Position numbers and translations under genes: made by a program. The notes under the pieces are model-generated. The model was given only the letters and a program-made list of their open reading frames with translations, was not told where the DNA came from and searched no databases. A stretch of DNA of 58,039 nucleotides from a virus, in the IMG/VR virus record IMGVR_UViG_3300042923_000383, positions 1 to 58,039 of that record. One strand, written 5' to 3'. Below, piece after piece: positions 14,918 through 22,398 of this stretch (position 1 is the first letter of the stretch; the number at the start of each line of letters is the position of its first letter).

Positions 14918-15388
14918 ATGTTAATAGCATTATGTATTTTGATATTGATGTACAACGTCAAGTATCTAGTAAACGGCATAGGGTTGTATAGAACATGCAA
15001 AGAGTACTTAATAAAGGCTACTGAGTTTAATATCGATAAAATAAATGGCGATTTTATGGGTAGAGAAGAAGAACAGAAAAACAGCGTAGATTTAGTAGTG
15101 ATTTTTATCTATTCGTTTACAATGATGGTTATCGAAACTGTATTGTTTACATATCTGTTTGATTATGATTTTTATAAATACCCGACAATCATATGCATCA
15201 TACTGACTTGGTTACCATTATTTAAAAAGTCGATAGCGCCAAAAAACAATGATCTGGATGGGCTGATTGTTTATAAGGCGAAACTAACATCAACGCTTAA
15301 TGACAAGCGTACTAAATACGGTACAATGTCAGCCGTAATACATACTGCTTACTATATTTATATATTGCAATTAATTAGCACCTTTTGA
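14918..15388 (+). CDS. multi-pass membrane protein
   Basis: A 156-residue protein; ATG 14918 sits six bases after GGAGG, while the ATG at 14912 would abut it. Hydrophobic segments lie near residues 1-16, 60-82 (IFIYSFTMMVIETVLFTYLF), 89-101 and 136-153. A loop of about 40 charged residues separates the first two. No family recognised. The gene is set between two intrinsic terminators, so it may be a single-gene unit; a role at the host membrane such as superinfection exclusion is possible but not shown. Confidence 0.65.
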   Translation: MLIALCILILMYNVKYLVNGIGLYRTCKEYLIKATEFNIDKINGDFMGREEEQKNSVDLVVIFIYSFTMMVIETVLFTYLFDYDFYKYPTIICIILTWLPLFKKSIAPKNNDLDGLIVYKAKLTSTLNDKRTKYGTMSAVIHTAYYIYILQLISTF

Positions 15389-15401
15389 TAGGTGCTTTTT
15401 A
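15376..15401 (+). terminator. intrinsic terminator overlapping stop codon
   Basis: GCACC-TTTTGATA-GGTGC followed by TTTTT; the TGA stop of the membrane protein lies in the loop. Confidence 0.75.
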
Positions 15402-15424
15402 AATGCGTAGAAAGGAGACAAGTA

Positions 15425-15586
15425 ATGCAACACAGACAATGCAATGAATGCTTTCATTATGACAGCAAAAACGATAGATGCAAAAGCCAGTCGCCTTGCT
15501 TAAGATGCTCTGGATTTGACCCAATTAATGTATGCCATAGCGAGTTTAGTAAGCATGGTAAAAAAGAGATTGTTGGCAAGGTTTAG
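15425..15586 (+). CDS. small Cys-rich protein
   Basis: A 53-residue protein from ATG 15425 behind AAAGGAGAC. Cysteines in QCNECFHY, DRCKSQSPCLRC and VCHSEF suggest one or two zinc sites. The FDP...CHSEF ending resembles several phage and host small zinc proteins. Function unknown. Confidence 0.6.
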   Translation: MQHRQCNECFHYDSKNDRCKSQSPCLRCSGFDPINVCHSEFSKHGKKEIVGKV

Positions 15587-15593
15587 GGTAAAG

Positions 15594-15615
15594 AAAAAGC
15601 CCCTATTAAGGACTT
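15594..15615 (-). terminator. terminator of the 15.6-16.1 kb reverse unit
   Basis: Read on the minus strand: AAGTCC-TTAATA-GGGGCTT followed by TTTTC. It lies downstream of the two reverse-strand genes that end at 15666. Confidence 0.55.
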
Positions 15616-15665
15616 AATCGTAGAAATGTATTTAATTCAGCATTTTGTTGGCGTTAACAATATGG

Positions 15666-15866
15666 TTACATAGGATTATATGGGCATTTAGTAGGTCTTG
15701 GAACACATCTATCAATGGGGTTAATGAAGTAATCTGTTTGTTCGTTAGTTATAGTACAAAAACTTATTCCAAGCCTTAATTGCAATTCATTTCCACCATC
15801 AAAATAAATGCAATCAGCGCATGTTTTTGGCACATTTTTACGAATTGCTCCACGTTTAACACTCAT
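15666..15866 (-). CDS. small Cys-rich protein, reverse strand
   Basis: A 66-residue protein with CADC near residue 16, a Cys in SFCTITN, and C...KCPYNP at the end, again suggesting metal binding. Its start overlaps the stop of the upstream reverse gene (ATGA), so both are one transcriptional unit from the divergent promoter at 16.13 kb. Function unknown. Confidence 0.6.
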   Translation of the reverse strand: MSVKRGAIRKNVPKTCADCIYFDGGNELQLRLGISFCTITNEQTDYFINPIDRCVPRPTKCPYNPM

Positions 15867-16096
15867 ATTATAAAACCTTCTTTTGTTAGTTTTGTAAAGA
15901 TGACATTTAAAGAAAAAGCAGGGTATGTTTTAGAATTAATAGGATACTTTTTATATAAATTGTACCAGTATCTAGGTAGTGTATTAACGGTTTGCATATC
16001 TCCCAAATCCCATTGTTTCCCTTTTGATTCCATTTCTTGTTTACATTTATTTGCCATACCTTCAGCACATTTAGTGAGAATTTCTTGTTTAGTCAT
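15863..16096 (-). CDS. hypothetical protein, reverse strand
   Basis: A 77-residue protein (MTKQEILTKC start) with a basic helical N-terminus and an aromatic middle (TLPRYWYNLYKKYP). GGAGCGAT precedes the start on the minus strand. It is first in a two-gene unit divergent from an XRE regulator, a layout seen for small regulated accessory units and toxin-antitoxin-like pairs. No toxin family was recognised. Confidence 0.6.
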   Translation of the reverse strand: MTKQEILTKCAEGMANKCKQEMESKGKQWDLGDMQTVNTLPRYWYNLYKKYPINSKTYPAFSLNVIFTKLTKEGFII

Positions 16097-16129
16097 CTTG
16101 ATCGCTCCTTTAATTTACCTGTTAAATAT

Positions 16130-16195
16130 ATTATATACAATTAACACGTATTTGTAAACATAAATATTGTAATAAGTGCAAATTAGTTGTATAAT
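16130..16195. promoter_or_regulatory. back-to-back promoters between reverse unit and XRE gene
   Basis: Plus strand: TTGTAA at 16167-16172, 17 bases, TATAAT at 16190-16195, followed by the ribosome site of the XRE gene. Minus strand: TTTACA (plus positions 16153-16158), 17 bases, TATAAT (16130-16135). Imperfect inverted sequences (ACAATTAACAC at 16137 and its near complement ending GTTGT at 16190) lie between them and could be operators for the XRE protein. Confidence 0.75.
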
Positions 16196-16216
16196 ATATT
16201 TAAGGATGGTGATTGA

Positions 16217-16426
16217 ATGATAAAGATAAAATTATCCGACTTATTAGGAAAGAATAAAATGACTCAAAGAAAGTTATCGAAAGACACAGGCATACATCCA
16301 AGTATTATTGGTGCGTATTACCACGAAACAGTTTTACGCATGGATAAACGGCATATAGATGCGTTTTGCAAGGTGTTTAAGTGCGAGGTTGAGGATTTGA
16401 TTGAGCATAGGGAGGATGAGGAGTAA
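16217..16426 (+). CDS. XRE-family (HTH_26-like) regulator
   Basis: A 69-residue helix-turn-helix protein, almost the whole chain being the DNA-binding domain: KNKMTQRKLSKDTGIHPSII (helices 2-3) and MDKRHIDAFCKVFKCEVEDL, typical of Cro/HTH_26 proteins. It faces the two-gene reverse unit across paired promoters and is likely to repress one or both. It is distinct from the immunity repressor at 28669. AAGGATGGTGATTG precedes the ATG. Confidence 0.82.
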   Translation: MIKIKLSDLLGKNKMTQRKLSKDTGIHPSIIGAYYHETVLRMDKRHIDAFCKVFKCEVEDLIEHREDEE

Positions 16427-16596
16427 TGGCAAAGTATAAGTTTTATGCATCGACTGGTTATGTAGGTGCTGAAAGAGAAGATATTGTAGAGTTACCAGAT
16501 GATTATACGGAAGAAGATATCCAAGAAGAATTTGATGCATGGTTAGGCAATAATGTTGAATTAACTTGGTATAAAATGGAGGGTAAAGAAGATTGA
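16426..16596 (+). CDS. small acidic hypothetical protein
   Basis: A 56-residue protein coupled to the XRE gene by a TAATG overlap. The YVGAEREDIVELPDDYTEEDI stretch is shared by a group of phage proteins with an acidic helix after a beta strand. Function unknown. Confidence 0.6.
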   Translation: MAKYKFYASTGYVGAEREDIVELPDDYTEEDIQEEFDAWLGNNVELTWYKMEGKED

Positions 16597-16760
16597 CTAA
16601 AATATATAGAGAAGGTCAACCGTGTGAACATATAGGTTGCTTGTCACACAGAACTCATCCATGCGAAGGTTGCGGCAGAACTGAGGGAAGAGGAAATGTT
16701 ATTATAGATGATGCAGGGAACGTTAAACGGATGATAAACGATTACTGGAAGGTGAAATAA
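16593..16760 (+). CDS. small zinc-finger-like protein
   Basis: A 55-residue protein starting at TTG 16593 (overlapping the previous TGA), behind GGAGGG. CEHIGCLSH and HPCEGCGR give a CxxxxC/CxxC metal site; the rest is basic. Function unknown. Confidence 0.55.
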   Translation: MTKIYREGQPCEHIGCLSHRTHPCEGCGRTEGRGNVIIDDAGNVKRMINDYWKVK

Positions 16761-16761
16761 A

Positions 16762-17118
16762 ATGACTAATAATGAAATCATGAATATTCCGGCAGGGCGT
16801 GAACTTGACAGGGTGATTGCTGAAAAAGTATTTGGATATGAAACGCAAGAAGGCGGCAATTGGTGTAAATGCAAAGATAAAGAAGGTATCATTGAGTTAT
16901 TAAATTACAGCACAGATATGAACGATGCGATGGAATTAGCTAGACATTTTATAATACAAGGCAAGTTTATATTAAACTATCTTAAAAGTGCAGATCGTGG
17001 CAAAGGTTGGCACTGCAATATAAACGATCATCATGTACATGGATGCCAAACACCAGCAGGAGCGATTTGCAGAGCTGCGTTAGTTGCGGTGATGGGGGAT
17101 AGTGAACAACATGTCTAA
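16762..17118 (+). CDS. phage ABA-sandwich domain protein
   Basis: A 118-residue protein. The opening NIPAGRELDRVIAEKVFGY and the later NYSTDMNDAMELA and CRAALVAVM are hallmarks of the phage ABA-sandwich domain found widely in phage accessory regions. Biochemical function is unknown. A central WHCNINDHHVHGC adds His/Cys residues not always present, perhaps a metal site. GGAAGGTG precedes the start. Confidence 0.8.
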   Translation: MTNNEIMNIPAGRELDRVIAEKVFGYETQEGGNWCKCKDKEGIIELLNYSTDMNDAMELARHFIIQGKFILNYLKSADRGKGWHCNINDHHVHGCQTPAGAICRAALVAVMGDSEQHV

Positions 17119-17284
17119 ATATTTTACATTTAAAGTTAAAGCCGAGGGTACTGTTATGCTGGGTATATATGCCGAGAATGAAGAAGATGCAAGAAATAAA
17201 ATTAATGATGGTAGCTGGACTAAAGAATTTGGCGAAGATATATCTTATGACACCGAAGGTGGCGAATTGATAAATATAGAATAG
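17111..17284 (+). CDS. small hypothetical protein
   Basis: A 57-residue protein (MSKYFTFKVK start) overlapping the ABA-sandwich gene by eight bases. It looks like a single beta-alpha-beta unit with ENEEDARNKIN as the helix, a type of small phage domain seen in many variants. A terminator follows the stop. Confidence 0.6.
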   Translation: MSKYFTFKVKAEGTVMLGIYAENEEDARNKINDGSWTKEFGEDISYDTEGGELINIE

Positions 17285-17287
17285 TTA

Positions 17288-17315
17288 ACTAAGTCACCTT
17301 AATGGTGGCTTTTTT
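17288..17315 (+). terminator. intrinsic terminator
   Basis: AAGTCACC-TTAAT-GGTGGCTT followed by TTTTATTT; eight pairs with one G-U, right after the stop at 17284. Confidence 0.75.
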
Positions 17316-17335
17316 ATTTGGAAGAAGGTGAATAT

Positions 17336-17545
17336 ATGCGTATCGGAACTAAAAAGTTTGCACTTAATATAGATATAAGAAAACATCCTGTTAAGTGGCA
17401 TGATGGAAAATATACGGTAATGATATGGCTAGATAGGTCAAACTGTATGCAATGGTGGACGTTTATACCGAGTAGTAAGCCGTATATGGGGTGGATGTGC
17501 TTTATTCGGAGAGAGTGGAGAAATTTAAGGTTGTTGGTTAGGTAA
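17336..17545 (+). CDS. small Trp-rich hypothetical protein
   Basis: A 69-residue basic, Trp-rich protein from ATG 17336 behind GAAGGTG (an upstream in-frame ATG-like start at 17318 overlaps no ribosome site). Pattern WHDGKYTVMIWLD and MQWWTFIPSS suggests a small beta barrel. Function unknown. Confidence 0.5.
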   Translation: MRIGTKKFALNIDIRKHPVKWHDGKYTVMIWLDRSNCMQWWTFIPSSKPYMGWMCFIRREWRNLRLLVR

Positions 17546-17568
17546 ATAAAAAGAAAGAAGGTTGCTAT

Positions 17569-17751
17569 ATGCGTAATCAGCAAGAATGTAATATCATGAC
17601 GATTATACAAAAACATAGAGATAGAGGAGATTCGTTTGTTGAAGAAATTAGAGAGTTATTTGCAGATGAGGATAGAGACAACATTCAAAAGTTAGAAAGT
17701 AAAAGGGATATACTTAAATTAAAAATTGAAATAGCCGAACTAGAAAAATAA
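17569..17751 (+). CDS. small coiled-coil protein
   Basis: A 60-residue acidic then basic helical protein ending LKLKIEIAELEK, probably a short coiled coil. GAAGG lies upstream. It is the last plus-strand gene before a reverse-strand island. Function unknown. Confidence 0.5.
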   Translation: MRNQQECNIMTIIQKHRDRGDSFVEEIRELFADEDRDNIQKLESKRDILKLKIEIAELEK

Positions 17752-17758
17752 TTAGGTA

Positions 17759-17786
17759 AATAAAAAGAGCTACTTTGCGGTAGCCC
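17759..17786 (-). terminator. terminator of the AP2 reverse island
   Basis: On the minus strand GCTAC-CGCAAA-GTAGC followed by TCTTTTTATTT. The TAG stop of the last reverse gene lies in the 3' arm. Confidence 0.65.
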
Positions 17787-17991
17787 TTAGGTGTTGGATG
17801 TATTCTTTGATTTTTAAATCCTCTTCGGGAGTTACATAGTAATTATGTTTGCTTCTGCCAGTAGATTTGCGACCTTGCCCTCTACCAGCACCACCTTGAC
17901 CAACAGGGTTGTTTCGGCAATCTAAGCCGTAGTTAACGAGTGAGCAGGTTTCGCAATCACCGTTGTTTTGAGTGCAATATTGCTTAATCAT
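17770..17991 (-). CDS. small protein with Cys-rich N-terminus and basic HTH-like C-terminus
   Basis: A 73-residue protein. The N-terminus has CTQNNGDCETC and one more Cys; a Gly/Arg-rich linker (GQGGAGRGQGRKSTGR) follows; the C-terminus HNYYVTPEEDLKIKEYIQHLR looks like the ribbon-plus-helix or helix-turn-helix end seen in small phage DNA-binding proteins. It overlaps the AP2 gene by eight bases, so the two are made together. A nucleic-acid-binding partner is plausible. Confidence 0.6.
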   Translation of the reverse strand: MIKQYCTQNNGDCETCSLVNYGLDCRNNPVGQGGAGRGQGRKSTGRSKHNYYVTPEEDLKIKEYIQHLRATAK

Positions 17992-18988
17992 TGCTTGTTT
18001 CCTCCGCGTATTTTTCTATTATTGGTTTAAAGTACTTTTCTTCGGCTTTTTCGCGCGCTTTTATTGCATCATCAACAAAATCATGAAGACCTAAACTTTT
18101 CATTTTACCTTGAAACGTTATATACGCATACCATTTATTAGATTTATTACTCCAAGATACGCCTTTATGTCCGCTTGTATTATTTATCCTAAGATTGGCA
18201 TTTAGACTACTTATTTTTGTATCTTCAATAAGATCGCTTGTTACATTTTTTATACATTGTTTTTTATGTTCGCATCCACAACTTGTTGTGTCTCCACGCA
18301 ATAAGTTTATTGCAGTTGTTATAAAAACATTGCCACAGCCACAAATACAAATCCATTCCAAATTACTGCCTTTTTTAGTGCCATTCATTGCTATAGCGAT
18401 AGATTTGCCAAAAGTTTGTCCTGTTATATTTCTATGTTTTGCACCTCTATAATTACCTACTGGCATCATTTCTACAACTCTTTTTTGAGCTTCGATATAT
18501 AATTCCGTTATTCTTTGCCTGATTGCTATAGCATCCTCTTGCTTGTTGTAAAACCCTAAATAAATATTAGTTTTATTAACACTTATTTCTGCTCTGTAGC
18601 CATCTCCTTTAATGTTCTTATATACCCCTGCACATTCTTTGCCTTTATTAGCTTTCCCCACCCTTGACATACAGCTGCATGAGGTACGCCTAAAAAATAC
18701 ATGGTTATAAATAACTTCTTCTTTTCCACAAACGCATCTACTTAGTACATGGCTATCGTCAATTATTTTAATAGCTTTTTGGTATCCAGAAATTTGCCCA
18801 ATTTTTACACTGTACCTAAGTTGTTTAGGGGGCAGACCGTTTTTCCTCCTTTGAACGATTTCTTGGGTTTTTTTGTATTTTTCTTTTTTTCTGCACACTT
18901 CGCATCGCGTAGCGCTTCTTCCGCCGATGAAAGTTTCGCTACAATCAATACAAGTTTTTTCTTTTTTTATTGTCCGTTCATCCGTCAT
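17984..18988 (-). CDS. protein with two AP2-like DNA-binding domains and zinc modules
   Basis: A 334-residue protein with repeated parts. Zinc modules: CIDCSETF...CEVCRK (N-terminus), CVCGKEEV...CSC (about residues 85-105), and ICICGCGNVF...TSCGC (about 210-240). Two AP2/ERF-like segments: GVYKNIKGDGYRAEISVN with YLGFYNKQEDA (about 120-165) and HKGVSWSNKSNKWYAYI with SLGLHDFVDDA (about 270-320). Phage AP2 domains usually accompany HNH homing endonucleases, but no HNH or GIY-YIG catalytic motif is visible here. It may be a DNA-binding regulator derived from a homing nuclease. It lies in a reverse-strand island of three genes with its own promoter. Confidence 0.78.
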   Translation of the reverse strand: MTDERTIKKEKTCIDCSETFIGGRSATRCEVCRKKEKYKKTQEIVQRRKNGLPPKQLRYSVKIGQISGYQKAIKIIDDSHVLSRCVCGKEEVIYNHVFFRRTSCSCMSRVGKANKGKECAGVYKNIKGDGYRAEISVNKTNIYLGFYNKQEDAIAIRQRITELYIEAQKRVVEMMPVGNYRGAKHRNITGQTFGKSIAIAMNGTKKGSNLEWICICGCGNVFITTAINLLRGDTTSCGCEHKKQCIKNVTSDLIEDTKISSLNANLRINNTSGHKGVSWSNKSNKWYAYITFQGKMKSLGLHDFVDDAIKAREKAEEKYFKPIIEKYAEETSND

Positions 18989-18989
18989 T

Positions 18990-19301
18990 TTACGATTTTA
19001 AACTCCTTAATAATTGGTTTAAGTATTTAATCTCGTCATCAAAATCACGCCCACTAGCTTCTTTTTGCAATTCAATTAATTTATCTTCCGATAATTCAGT
19101 GGATAATTCTTCGTTTTCCTCCATGATTGCCAAGAGTTCTTTCCACCATTCAAAAGTTTCTGTATCCATTACGTATTCTTGTAAATTCTCATCATAATTT
19201 AAATCGCCCATATTCCCGATAATATCATTGGCGCAGTCACAACCAGATTTTAAATCAACCATTCTTAATTCTTTTAATTCTCCAGTTACTAATACTTTCA
19301 T
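18990..19301 (-). CDS. small acidic phage protein, first in AP2 island
   Basis: A 103-residue acidic protein (MKVLVTGELKELRMVDLKSG start) with an aromatic centre (TETFEWWKELLAIMEE) and a heptad-like C-terminus. GGAGAAAATAAA precedes the start on the minus strand. It is transcribed from the promoter at 19.38 kb together with the AP2 protein. No domain recognised. Confidence 0.65.
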   Translation of the reverse strand: MKVLVTGELKELRMVDLKSGCDCANDIIGNMGDLNYDENLQEYVMDTETFEWWKELLAIMEENEELSTELSEDKLIELQKEASGRDFDDEIKYLNQLLRSLKS

Positions 19302-19366
19302 TTTATTTTCTCCTTATCAGCCGAAACCTTGTTGTTTCTGTCACTGTATCTCTTAACCTTGATTTA

Positions 19367-19395
19367 AGTATACCATAATCATTATTGATTTACAA
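19367..19395 (-). promoter_or_regulatory. promoter of the AP2 reverse island
   Basis: On the minus strand TTGTAA (plus 19390-19395), 17 bases, TATACT (plus 19367-19372), about 65 bases before the 18990-19301 gene. Good match to a vegetative sigma-70 promoter. Confidence 0.7.
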
Positions 19396-19449
19396 CCCCC
19401 AAAATCAAAATAAATATATTAATTTAAATAAATATTTGGAGGTGATTTT

Positions 19450-19611
19450 GTGAGTAACGAATGTAAAAGATGTAATGGAACAGGGCTAGTGCAGATGGTA
19501 AACGCATTTGGGATACGGGCTAAAGGATTAGAGATATGCCCAGTTTGTAATGGCAAGAATGCGGATAAGATACCGACAGCTAAGTTGCCGGATATTAATA
19601 TAGGTAGGTGA
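19450..19611 (+). CDS. small DnaJ-type zinc-finger protein
   Basis: A 53-residue protein from GTG 19450 behind GGAGGTGATTTT. It contains CKRCNGTG and CPVCNGKN, two CxxCxGxG-like knuckles as in the DnaJ central zinc domain, 25 residues apart. Such minimal DnaJ zinc fingers are frequent in phages and may help protein folding or interactions. It overlaps no neighbour but precedes the phosphatase by four bases. Confidence 0.7.
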   Translation: MSNECKRCNGTGLVQMVNAFGIRAKGLEICPVCNGKNADKIPTAKLPDINIGR

Positions 19612-19615
19612 TAAC

Positions 19616-20269
19616 GTGAACAGAATAATCGCAATAGGTGACATTCATGGTGAGTATGAAGCGTTTATCAAATTACTTCATGATGTTAAATACGATTACA
19701 AGAATGATAAACTAATATTACTTGGCGACTATATAGATAGAGGGAAACAATCTAAAGAAGTCTTAGACAAGGTAATGAGTTTAGTAAGTAACGGTGCAAT
19801 TGCTTTGCTTGGCAATCACGAAGATATGATGATCGATTCCTTTATTAATGACAATTATCACTTGTGGCATAGCAACGGAGGGGATAAAACACATAAACAG
19901 TTAAACGATAAAATCGTATACAAGTATCTGCATTTTATTAAAAGTCTTCCGATTAGCTATGAATTGGACGGCTTTTTCTTTTGTCATGCCGGAGTTGATT
20001 TTAGCAAACCAATAAAGCAACAATCAAAAGACGATTTGCTTTGGATTAGAGATGAATACATATTCAATAAAAACACTACTGATAAGGTTGTTGTGTCAGG
20101 GCATACACCAGTACAGATGATTAAACAAGCATTAAGCATTAAACCAGAGTCGACACCGATATATGGTGAAGATAAGATATTCTTAGATACAGGTGTTGCT
20201 TATGGCGGTAGGTTGACAGCTATGGATGTGCTGACTAAACAATATTGGCAAGTGGAGATAAAGAGGTGA
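19616..20269 (+). CDS. metallophosphoesterase, lambda-phosphatase-like
   Basis: A 217-residue PPP-type phosphatase from GTG 19616. All signature blocks are present in order: GDIHGEYEAF (about residues 8-17), GDYIDRGKQS (about 41-50), LGNHEDMM (about 71-78), and later CHAGVDF and SGHTPV for the metal ligands. Lambda phosphatase (221 aa) has the same size and order. It removes phosphate from Ser/Thr (and other) residues; in temperate phages its role is unclear, perhaps countering host kinases. Other phosphomonoesters are possible substrates. Confidence 0.92.
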   Translation: MNRIIAIGDIHGEYEAFIKLLHDVKYDYKNDKLILLGDYIDRGKQSKEVLDKVMSLVSNGAIALLGNHEDMMIDSFINDNYHLWHSNGGDKTHKQLNDKIVYKYLHFIKSLPISYELDGFFFCHAGVDFSKPIKQQSKDDLLWIRDEYIFNKNTTDKVVVSGHTPVQMIKQALSIKPESTPIYGEDKIFLDTGVAYGGRLTAMDVLTKQYWQVEIKR

Positions 20270-20273
20270 CAAC

Positions 20274-20522
20274 ATGGCATTGAAATGTAAGTGTGGAGGA
20301 GTCTTAAAAAGAATAGCAATTGATTGTTATCAGTGTGAAATATGTGGGATAAAACAAGCTATTGGCTTTCTAAGTATAGATAATAATCCAATAAATAAGC
20401 TTGAAAAAATAAAGCCTAACACAAACAATCAGTACGATGATTTTATTAAAGACATGAATAAGCGAATAACAGAGAACTTAATGATACGAGGTGATTTATT
20501 TGGCACTAGATATAGACAATAA
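20274..20522 (+). CDS. small zinc-ribbon protein
   Basis: An 82-residue protein with CKCGGVL and CYQCEICG at the N-terminus (zinc ribbon) and a long helical tail. It ends inside the start of the small terminase gene, so the two are translationally coupled. Function unknown. Confidence 0.65.
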   Translation: MALKCKCGGVLKRIAIDCYQCEICGIKQAIGFLSIDNNPINKLEKIKPNTNNQYDDFIKDMNKRITENLMIRGDLFGTRYRQ

Positions 20523-21417
20523 AACCAAATCTAAACAATATTACAAAGCATACATTGACTACCAGATAGGTAACTATACATACGAGCAGTTAGCTAAAAA
20601 GTACAAAGTTAGTCCGGCAAGTGTGAATAGTTGGAGGACTAGATATTGGTCTAAATGGGATGCAATGCAAAACGAGCAAACAGACAATGCGACAATGCAA
20701 AACACTGGCGATATAATGCAAGGCAATGCGGATGTTACGCAAGAGCATGGCGTTAGGCTAGATATATCAAGGACTAAAGAGATGTATGTACCTATCGTTA
20801 CTAAGCAGATCAATGATACTAATCCAGCATTGGTATATGAGAGTTATAGCCGTGATAATCTACCAGAGATAAGTGATAGAGAAGCACGGTTTGTTGAAGA
20901 GTTCTTAATAGACTTAAACAAGCAGGATGCAGCTATTAGAGCAGGCTATAGTGTACAGAGCGCAGCAAGTCTTGGCAGTAGGTTATATGATAGACCAGAT
21001 GTTAACGCTCACATACAAGTTGCACTGGCAGAGAGACGCAAGAGAAGCGGTATAAATGCTGATACAACACTAAGAGAACTAGGTAGAATTGCATTAGCTA
21101 ATCCTGCTCGTATAGTGGGAAAAGATGGAAGTATATTAGAGAGTGCGAGTGATGATGACCTCGCGGCAATCCAATCAATTAAAGTAAAAGTAACGCCATG
21201 TAAGGGCGGTGGAGAGATAACTGAGCGCGAAGTAAAGTTCCACGATAAGACCAAAGCCATTGAACTATACATGAAAGCAAGTGGAATGTTAGTTGATAAG
21301 AAAGAGATTAACATCACGAACAAGGTTGAACTAATGTCAGATGAAGATAGACGTAACCGCATAAAGCAGCTACAAGAAGAAATGGAAATTGATGCCAGCT
21401 ATACGGAGATTGATTAG
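20500..21417 (+). CDS. terminase small subunit (Terminase_2)
   Basis: A 305-residue protein from TTG 20500 behind ACGAGGTGAT. Residues 10-50 form a resolvase-like helix-turn-helix (YEQLAKKYKVSPASVNSW). Residues about 125-260 match Terminase_2: SDREARFVEEFLIDLNKQDAA, then AGYSVQSAASLGSRLYDRPDV and KTKAIELYMKASGML. It recognises phage DNA and brings it to the large subunit. Unusually, the large subunit begins almost 10 kb downstream (31108), with recombination and lysogeny genes in between. The flanking 390 bases on its 3' side lack genes and could hold the packaging site. Confidence 0.9.
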   Translation: MALDIDNKTKSKQYYKAYIDYQIGNYTYEQLAKKYKVSPASVNSWRTRYWSKWDAMQNEQTDNATMQNTGDIMQGNADVTQEHGVRLDISRTKEMYVPIVTKQINDTNPALVYESYSRDNLPEISDREARFVEEFLIDLNKQDAAIRAGYSVQSAASLGSRLYDRPDVNAHIQVALAERRKRSGINADTTLRELGRIALANPARIVGKDGSILESASDDDLAAIQSIKVKVTPCKGGGEITEREVKFHDKTKAIELYMKASGMLVDKKEINITNKVELMSDEDRRNRIKQLQEEMEIDASYTEID

Positions 21418-21804
21418 TTAGTTTTGTACACTAGTAATGGACTATTGCTGCATTGTTAGTAGTACATGCCAACAACCGTTGATATTACTGTATTTATCTA
21501 GTTAACTTTTATGTAATAGTTAATCTAAAGCATAGATGTAGTGATATTATTGCCATATGCTTACATATACGCCCCGTCATAAATTGTGAGAGATTGCAAT
21601 GCGTTGCGTGCTTCTTTACGATCTGAGTAACTACAAAAACTACTCACGCACAAAACTTTTTCAATCTGATAAACTTTTATAGTAATTCTTTCGTTTTTGT
21701 CGCCGCTTGTCACAGACATACTAAACCAAGTTTTCTATATATAAATAAAATTTTCAAAAAATATACACGTGTGAAGAAATTTTAGAACAAAAGGAAGTTA
21801 ATAA
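21418..21804 (+). other. gene-free region after the small terminase
   Basis: About 390 bases with no ORF. It holds GTTAAC-N12-GTTAATCTAAA near 21502-21530 (the same motif recurs before the integrase at 26708), short hairpins (TGAGTA...TACTCA near 21626-21648), and T-rich stretches. Phage pac or cos sites often lie next to terS, so this is a candidate packaging site. No promoter is convincing. Confidence 0.4.
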
Positions 21805-21957
21805 ATGTTTGATTCATTATCATTAATATATATTATCATTGCTGTTGTTTGGTATTTTTCTTTAAAAATAAGCTACTATTTTGGCAAGGCAAAAGGATAT
21901 AAAGATGGTCATTTTGATGGTACTAGGAATTATTACGATTTTAATCATGATGAATAA
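21805..21957 (+). CDS. small single-pass membrane protein
   Basis: A 50-residue ORF with hydrophobic residues 6-25 (LIYIIIAVVWYFSL...) and a hydrophilic C-terminus GKAKGYKDGHFDG that resembles the GxxxGxxDG tails of phage small membrane proteins. AAGGAAG precedes it. Function unknown. Confidence 0.55.
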   Translation: MFDSLSLIYIIIAVVWYFSLKISYYFGKAKGYKDGHFDGTRNYYDFNHDE

Positions 21958-22068
21958 CCACCGTCATTTACTTAAATTCCACAAACTTTTCTCAAAAACA
22001 ACATTCAAAATTTTATTTTTAAAAATTACTACGCATGAAGCGAATTTACAAATAAAGGAATGATTAAT

Positions 22069-22386
22069 ATGTCAGATAACAAAATCAATTATTATTCATT
22101 TAAATATGAAGATAAGGATAGCCTATTTACGTATGTGATAGTAACTTTAGAAAAAGATATATTATACTTTGACCTATTTAAGCATAAAGGAGACAAGCAG
22201 TTGTCAAAAACATTAAAGTTTAACTACGAATATTTTAAGCATAAATTTAAAAATGGTTACTGCCAACATTGCATGTTTAAATTCGGTGAGATTTTACCGC
22301 AAAGTATAAAAGAATGCTATGTGGGTGGTAATGTTTATCCTGTACGTGTTTACAAGACATGCCCTCACAATCATGTTATTGGATAA
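22069..22386 (+). CDS. hypothetical protein with CxxC and C-terminal Cys
   Basis: A 105-residue protein; ATG 22069 is nine bases after AAAGGAA, whereas ATG 22060 abuts it. Beta-rich N-terminus, then CQHCMFKFG and a final TCPHNH: a possible metal site. No family recognised. Confidence 0.6.
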   Translation: MSDNKINYYSFKYEDKDSLFTYVIVTLEKDILYFDLFKHKGDKQLSKTLKFNYEYFKHKFKNGYCQHCMFKFGEILPQSIKECYVGGNVYPVRVYKTCPHNHVIG

Positions 22387-22398
22387 GGGGTGATTTAT

